12,985 nt of DNA from Isotricha intestinalis. Its lineage: Eukaryota > Ciliophora > Litostomatea > Vestibuliferida > Isotrichidae. The stretch is from the NCBI GenBank assembly GCA_023807065.1, contig JAJJLU010000968.1:1-12985 (forward strand), read 5' to 3'. The position numbers and the translations under genes were made by a program. This document shows, in pieces, positions 9,077-12,985 of the stretch. The first letter of the stretch is position 1. Each line of letters opens with the position of its first letter. The notes under the pieces were generated by a model that worked only from the letters and a program-made list of their open reading frames with translations, made no database searches and had not been told where the DNA came from.

Positions 9077-10290
9077 TTATAATAATAAATCTGCATTTAA
9101 TGTATTTATAATATATTATTAATTATGTTAAATTTAATTAAAATATTCAATTACTATTATGACTTTTAAGTTTTTAATGAATAAAATATGTTTCTGATAA
9201 AACTTAATTTAATCAATGAAATTTTGCAAATAAAAAAGTTATTTTTTAACTTGAGGATTTTTCAATAATTGTATGCTATTCAAAATCTTAAAAAAGAAAA
9301 AAATTTGAAATAGTTATTTCCAATTTATTTTCTTTATTTTAATTCTATAAAACCATAAAAAATATATGTTTAAAATAACAAAATCATTATTTAAAATTAT
9401 ATAATTTTTGGATTAGATATATTTAGAATTAAAGCCCAGTTTTTTTATTTTATCTCCTTTTTATTGGTTTTGATATTTTCTTTAGTATGATTGATGATAT
9501 TAATTTCTATTTCTTTTTGTTTTATTAAGAAAAAAATAAAATATTACTCATTTACTTTATAATTCATTTTAAAAACATTTTTTTTAGAAAAAAAATATAA
9601 AAAAAGAATAAGGAAGCAATTAGACACTAATAAATGATAGTTATTAAAAAATGTCTTTATTAAAAGAGTAATGAATGATAGGTTGTTAATTTATAGAAAA
9701 ATAATATTCTAATAAATATATAATAAGAATGATAGTTTAATCGAAAACAGTAAAATCTAATTATTGAATAAATTATAGTATATAAATGATAAATAAGATA
9801 TTCAATAATAAATAATGAGAAGTAAATAAAATATTAATATATACAATTTATGAATTATATAAAATTATAAAAAAATATAAACAATAGTTCATAGTAAAAG
9901 TATAAATATAGAGAGTAAATAATTGTTTATAATTATATTTTTATGATTGGTTTAAACAATTATGGTAAGAATTTTATCAAATATAAACAGTTAAAGTATT
10001 TGTAAAAGTTAAATATATTTCTAAAATACAACATCAATTATATTTTGATTTGAGAATTATTCAGATAATAATTGATTATTCAATATTCACTATTATTAAA
10101 ATTATAATTTAAGATCAAAGAAATATATTCTAAAATATAATAAATTTAGAGTGAATTATATTTATAACACATAATATTTCATAAGGATTATTTTTAAAAA
10201 ATCTGCTTTTTTAAGTTCTTTATGTTTAAAAAAAATATTGTTTAAAAAATATCATAAATTAATTTTTAATGTTAATAAAAAGTATTAGAT
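9077..10290. other. 1.2 kb divergent intergenic region with weak coding-like traces
   Basis: This region lies between the RING gene (-) and the next plus-strand gene, so both promoters should be here. No complete gene is seen. On the plus strand, one frame from 9563 to about 9769 reads as runs of 24, 23 and 14 codons separated by paired or single stops. They contain basic, protein-like segments (for example 9641-9709). Such runs are only modestly longer than expected by chance at this composition. The rest is AT-rich and stop-dense. Confidence 0.4.
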
Positions 10291-10920
10291 ATGAATTCTA
10301 ATTTTAAAAAACATTCAACCATAATAAATAGTTCTATTAAGAAAAGTAAAACTAATTTTTTTCCTCAAATTCAAAATATAATATCGAATAGAGTAAGAAA
10401 CAGAAATATTTTAGAAGATCTATCACCAAAAAAAAGTATTTCTAAATCAAGAAATAAAAGAAATGTTTTATTGAATAATAATCAAAATATTCAAAAATTA
10501 TTAACAAAAGATAATGAAGAAAAAATATTCAAATTAAGAATAGCAAATAATAGAAAAAAATATTTTGGTGAAGATAATACATTAAATTCAAAAATTAATA
10601 GAGTTAATCGTAAATCTACTTCTTTTTCAAAAAGAGAAATTAATTTGTTAAATAATCCTAATAGTTTTTTTTATCATATATTTAAAAGTTCAAGAGAAAT
10701 TGACAATGAAATAAAACTTAATAAAAAAGAAACAATTACTGATAAAATGAAGAAAATAAAAAAACATATTAAAAATAATGAACGTTTTGTTTTTCAACAA
10801 TTAGAATTATTAAAAAAAGAACTAAATGAAGATGAACAAGATAAAATTAGAGGGAAAGTGATAAGCACAAAAACATTCCTTGATTTAAAAATTAAAAATA
10901 ATTATACAAAGCCTTATTAA
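10291..10920 (+). CDS. Basic, coiled-coil-prone hypothetical protein, 209 aa
   Basis: This protein was not recognised. It runs from ATG 10291 to TAA at 10918-10920. It is rich in K, N, R, S and I. Residues 1-115 are basic and polar, with SPKKS at 45-49 as a possible phosphorylation-type motif. Residues about 134-187 are a charged helical stretch with leucine/isoleucine spacing suggestive of a coiled coil. There is no signal peptide, membrane helix or metal-binding pattern. The open frame is far longer than chance in this AT-rich sequence and uses CAA for glutamine and AGA for most arginines, like its neighbours. It is flanked by long non-coding stretches, so context gives no hint of function. 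A nuclear or cytoskeletal protein is possible but not supported. Confidence 0.75.
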   Translation: MNSNFKKHSTIINSSIKKSKTNFFPQIQNIISNRVRNRNILEDLSPKKSISKSRNKRNVLLNNNQNIQKLLTKDNEEKIFKLRIANNRKKYFGEDNTLNSKINRVNRKSTSFSKREINLLNNPNSFFYHIFKSSREIDNEIKLNKKETITDKMKKIKKHIKNNERFVFQQLELLKKELNEDEQDKIRGKVISTKTFLDLKIKNNYTKPY

Positions 10921-11178
10921 TTGTGTAAATTTAATACAAATAAAATAAATATAAAAATCAAATAATCATAATTTTTATAATTTGTTTATAATTTATATTT
11001 TACTATTATTTTAATATTGTTTAATTTGATTCAAAATGGATTATTATATAATTAATTAAATTTGCTGATTTATTATATCAAATTTCAAATCTCATAAAAT
11101 ATAAAACCAAATAATTGTTACTAAACAAAAATCACTGAAATTTAAGAGTTAATTGATAATTGTATATTAAATAATTAA
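10921..11178. other. AT-rich spacer after the 10291 gene
   Basis: This is the 3' flank of the basic protein gene and the left edge of the decayed tail. All frames are closed by frequent TAA codons. No repeat or RNA structure was recognised. Confidence 0.5.
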
Positions 11179-11597
11179 ATATTTTTCAAATCCAAAAAGC
11201 CTAGAAAGTATAATTATTTTATAAAAGATAAAAAAAAAGAAACTATAGGAGTATTTGATATTAAACTAAAAACAACTTTATTATTATTATATAACATTTA
11301 TTATATAGAAATAATTATGAAATTTTTTTGATTGATCAATGGCTTACATTTAAAAAAAAGAAGAAGATTTATTCCAAGTAATTCACTTTTAAGTAAACGT
11401 ATGAACAAAAATATAAAAGTGTCTGAATGAGGATTTATTTAATTTTTATTTTTGGAGGAAAAAAAACCAAAAATTTAAAAAATTTTTATGAAATTAACGT
11501 ATTGAAACAAACAGAAAATCTTTTAGATAAAAGATTTATTGCATAAATGTTTGTTGATAAAAATAAGTTAAATGTAATTATAAAAGGAATATTATAA
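11179..11597 (+). pseudogene. Decayed kelch-repeat-like gene fragment
   Basis: One frame is open for 50 codons (11179-11328), stops at TGA 11329, then is open again for 32 codons to TGA 11428. An overlapping frame takes over from 11427 and runs 39 codons to TAA 11544, then 16 more to TAA 11595. Read in order, they give kelch-blade-like pieces: a GVFDI strand at 11248-11262, then IFIFGG (11442-11459) followed by FYEINV (11484-11501). A hydrophobic strand ending in a double glycine, with a Y-x-[IVF]-[ND] strand after it, is the kelch signature. The flanking arginine and serine spacing is also reminiscent of a blade, but the two strand motifs are farther apart than one standard blade. Two stops and a frame change mean no intact protein can be made. 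The alternative is coincidence in AT-rich DNA, so this is a moderate call only. Confidence 0.4.
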
Positions 11598-12985
11598 ACA
11601 ATAATATATTACTGAATAACAAATTTGAGTTTCGAAAAAATTGAAAAATTAAAATCTCGATTTTTTTAATTGTTTTTTTCTATTCATCAAATAATTTGTG
11701 ATTTTTAAAATTGGATTTTTTTTCTTTTCTTTAAAAATATTTCTGATTTATCTCTGTATTTTTTTTTATAATTAAGATTTAAAAAGCTTCTTTTTTCTCT
11801 CTTGTTTAAGAAACATTTTTTAAAATTTTATACCTTTATTTTTTTTTAAACAAAAACTCATTTTTATAAGAATATGTTTTTATTTCAGAATATTTAATTG
11901 AAATAGTATATTTTTAATCTTAAAATAATAAAGATTTAATATTTCAAAAGAAATAATTAATGAAGCAAAGACTCAAGATAAAAAATTATTACAAAGAAGG
12001 AAATTAATTATTATCATCAGATAAAATTCATACAATTTTCATTATCAATATCCTCTTTGAAATAGGAAAGATTGAGATAAGATGATTAATTGTATGACAG
12101 AAAAATATAGACTTTATTGTAGATTTCATTATTTTAAATTTTTTAATTTTGTTTTCCTTTTTTATAAATGATCAACGGATGACAAACTTCCTAAATATAA
12201 TAATGAATATTTTAATTTATATCAAAAAATTTTTTATTTAAATTTAATATTGTATTAATTAAGAATCTTTCAAATTTTAAATAGTAAAAATGGAAATTCT
12301 TACAACACAACAAATTATTTTTAATGTAATTTTGATTTAAAATAAATATATTTGTTATTAGATTACTTTTAATCCTATTTTTTTTGTGTTTATAAATGAA
12401 TTTAATTTAGACTTAACTTTTTTGTAACAAAAAAAAAAATATTAAAAAAATTAAATAAAAAAAATAAATTCTATTAAAATAAAATGTGATAGTCCAATGT
12501 TATCCTTATTCTCAAGAATATAAAATAAATACATATCAAATGTTGAAAATTTATTTTTTTTGAAAAAAATCTCGACAAATTGCTAAATAAACCCTTATCC
12601 AATTTTTTGAAAAAATTGAAATTTTAGTTATTAAAAGAATAATTTAAATATATATCTTAATAATTCTAGAATAATCAATATTCTCAATAAGGGGTGAGTG
12701 GTATATTATTAACAATTAAAAAATTGATAATTTTCTCATAGGTGAACTATTTATTATACAGTTTATTTCACAATTAAATTTTTTGTGAATTTTTTACATT
12801 TTATATTTTTTAGATTTATTACTCAGTTTATTTTAGAAAATTCCACAATAATAATTTTTAAAAGATAGTCAATTATATAGTATTTCAAAATTATATGTAA
12901 TAAAAAATAAACAAAAATGGGAAAAAAAAGAAAAGAATAAGAGGTAAAAAATAACCATTTCGATTAATTTCATTTTTTAATTTAT
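11598..12985. other. 1.4 kb right-hand tail, possible gene remains, no intact gene
   Basis: No complete gene is present. One plus-strand frame over 11932-12258, the same frame as the first part of the kelch-like fragment, has coding-like runs broken by TAA at 12022 and TGA at 12058, 12073 and 12169, with segments such as DKKLLQRRKL and MTEKYRLYCRFHY. On the minus strand, a 31-codon lysine-rich run lies at about 11664-11760. Bases 12690-12702 (AGGGGTGAGTGG region) stand out as a G-rich island. The window ends without telomere repeats. Confidence 0.35.

Overview
The window looks like one end of a very AT-rich macronuclear chromosome from a protist, most likely a ciliate. Bases 1-16 are slightly more than two copies of a C-rich 7-mer (CCCCAAT), close to the C4A2 telomere of ciliates, and the first gene starts only about 1.1 kb inside. 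Six protein genes stay open for 209-581 codons with glutamine written as CAA/CAG. They end on TAA (four genes), TAG (one) and TGA (one), so all three stops appear to work as stops. That argues against the Tetrahymena/Paramecium code and fits an AT-rich ciliate with the standard code. A litostome, such as a rumen entodiniomorph, is my best guess; this rests on composition, code and telomere only. The right edge carries no telomere repeat, so the chromosome probably continues. No rRNA, tRNA or CRISPR array was seen.

Layout, left to right: telomere and empty subtelomere (1-1113); a lysine-rich unknown protein (+, 1114-1986); a three-helix membrane protein with a Popeye/cyclic-nucleotide-binding-like domain (-, 2249-3028); a 1.55 kb gap; a protein with an acidic stretch and a possible PH-like fold (-, 4582-5352); a 730 bp gap; an FCP1/SCP-type HAD phosphatase with a 410-residue N-terminal extension (+, 6083-7828); a signal peptide / membrane helix / RING-H2 ubiquitin-ligase-like gene broken by one base at a 12-A run (-, 8376-9076); a 1.2 kb gap with weak coding-like traces; a small basic, coiled-coil-prone unknown protein (+, 10291-10920); and a 2 kb tail with traces of decayed genes, the clearest resembling a kelch-repeat protein (11179-11597).

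The genes are single-exon as read and widely spaced. Nothing suggests operons or one shared pathway. Three products have recognisable signalling or turnover roles: a possible cyclic-nucleotide membrane sensor, a protein phosphatase, and a membrane RING ligase. I see no evidence that they act together. The points most worth checking are the Popeye-like protein with altered ligand motifs, the poly-A frameshift in the RING gene, the telomere unit and the decayed kelch gene.
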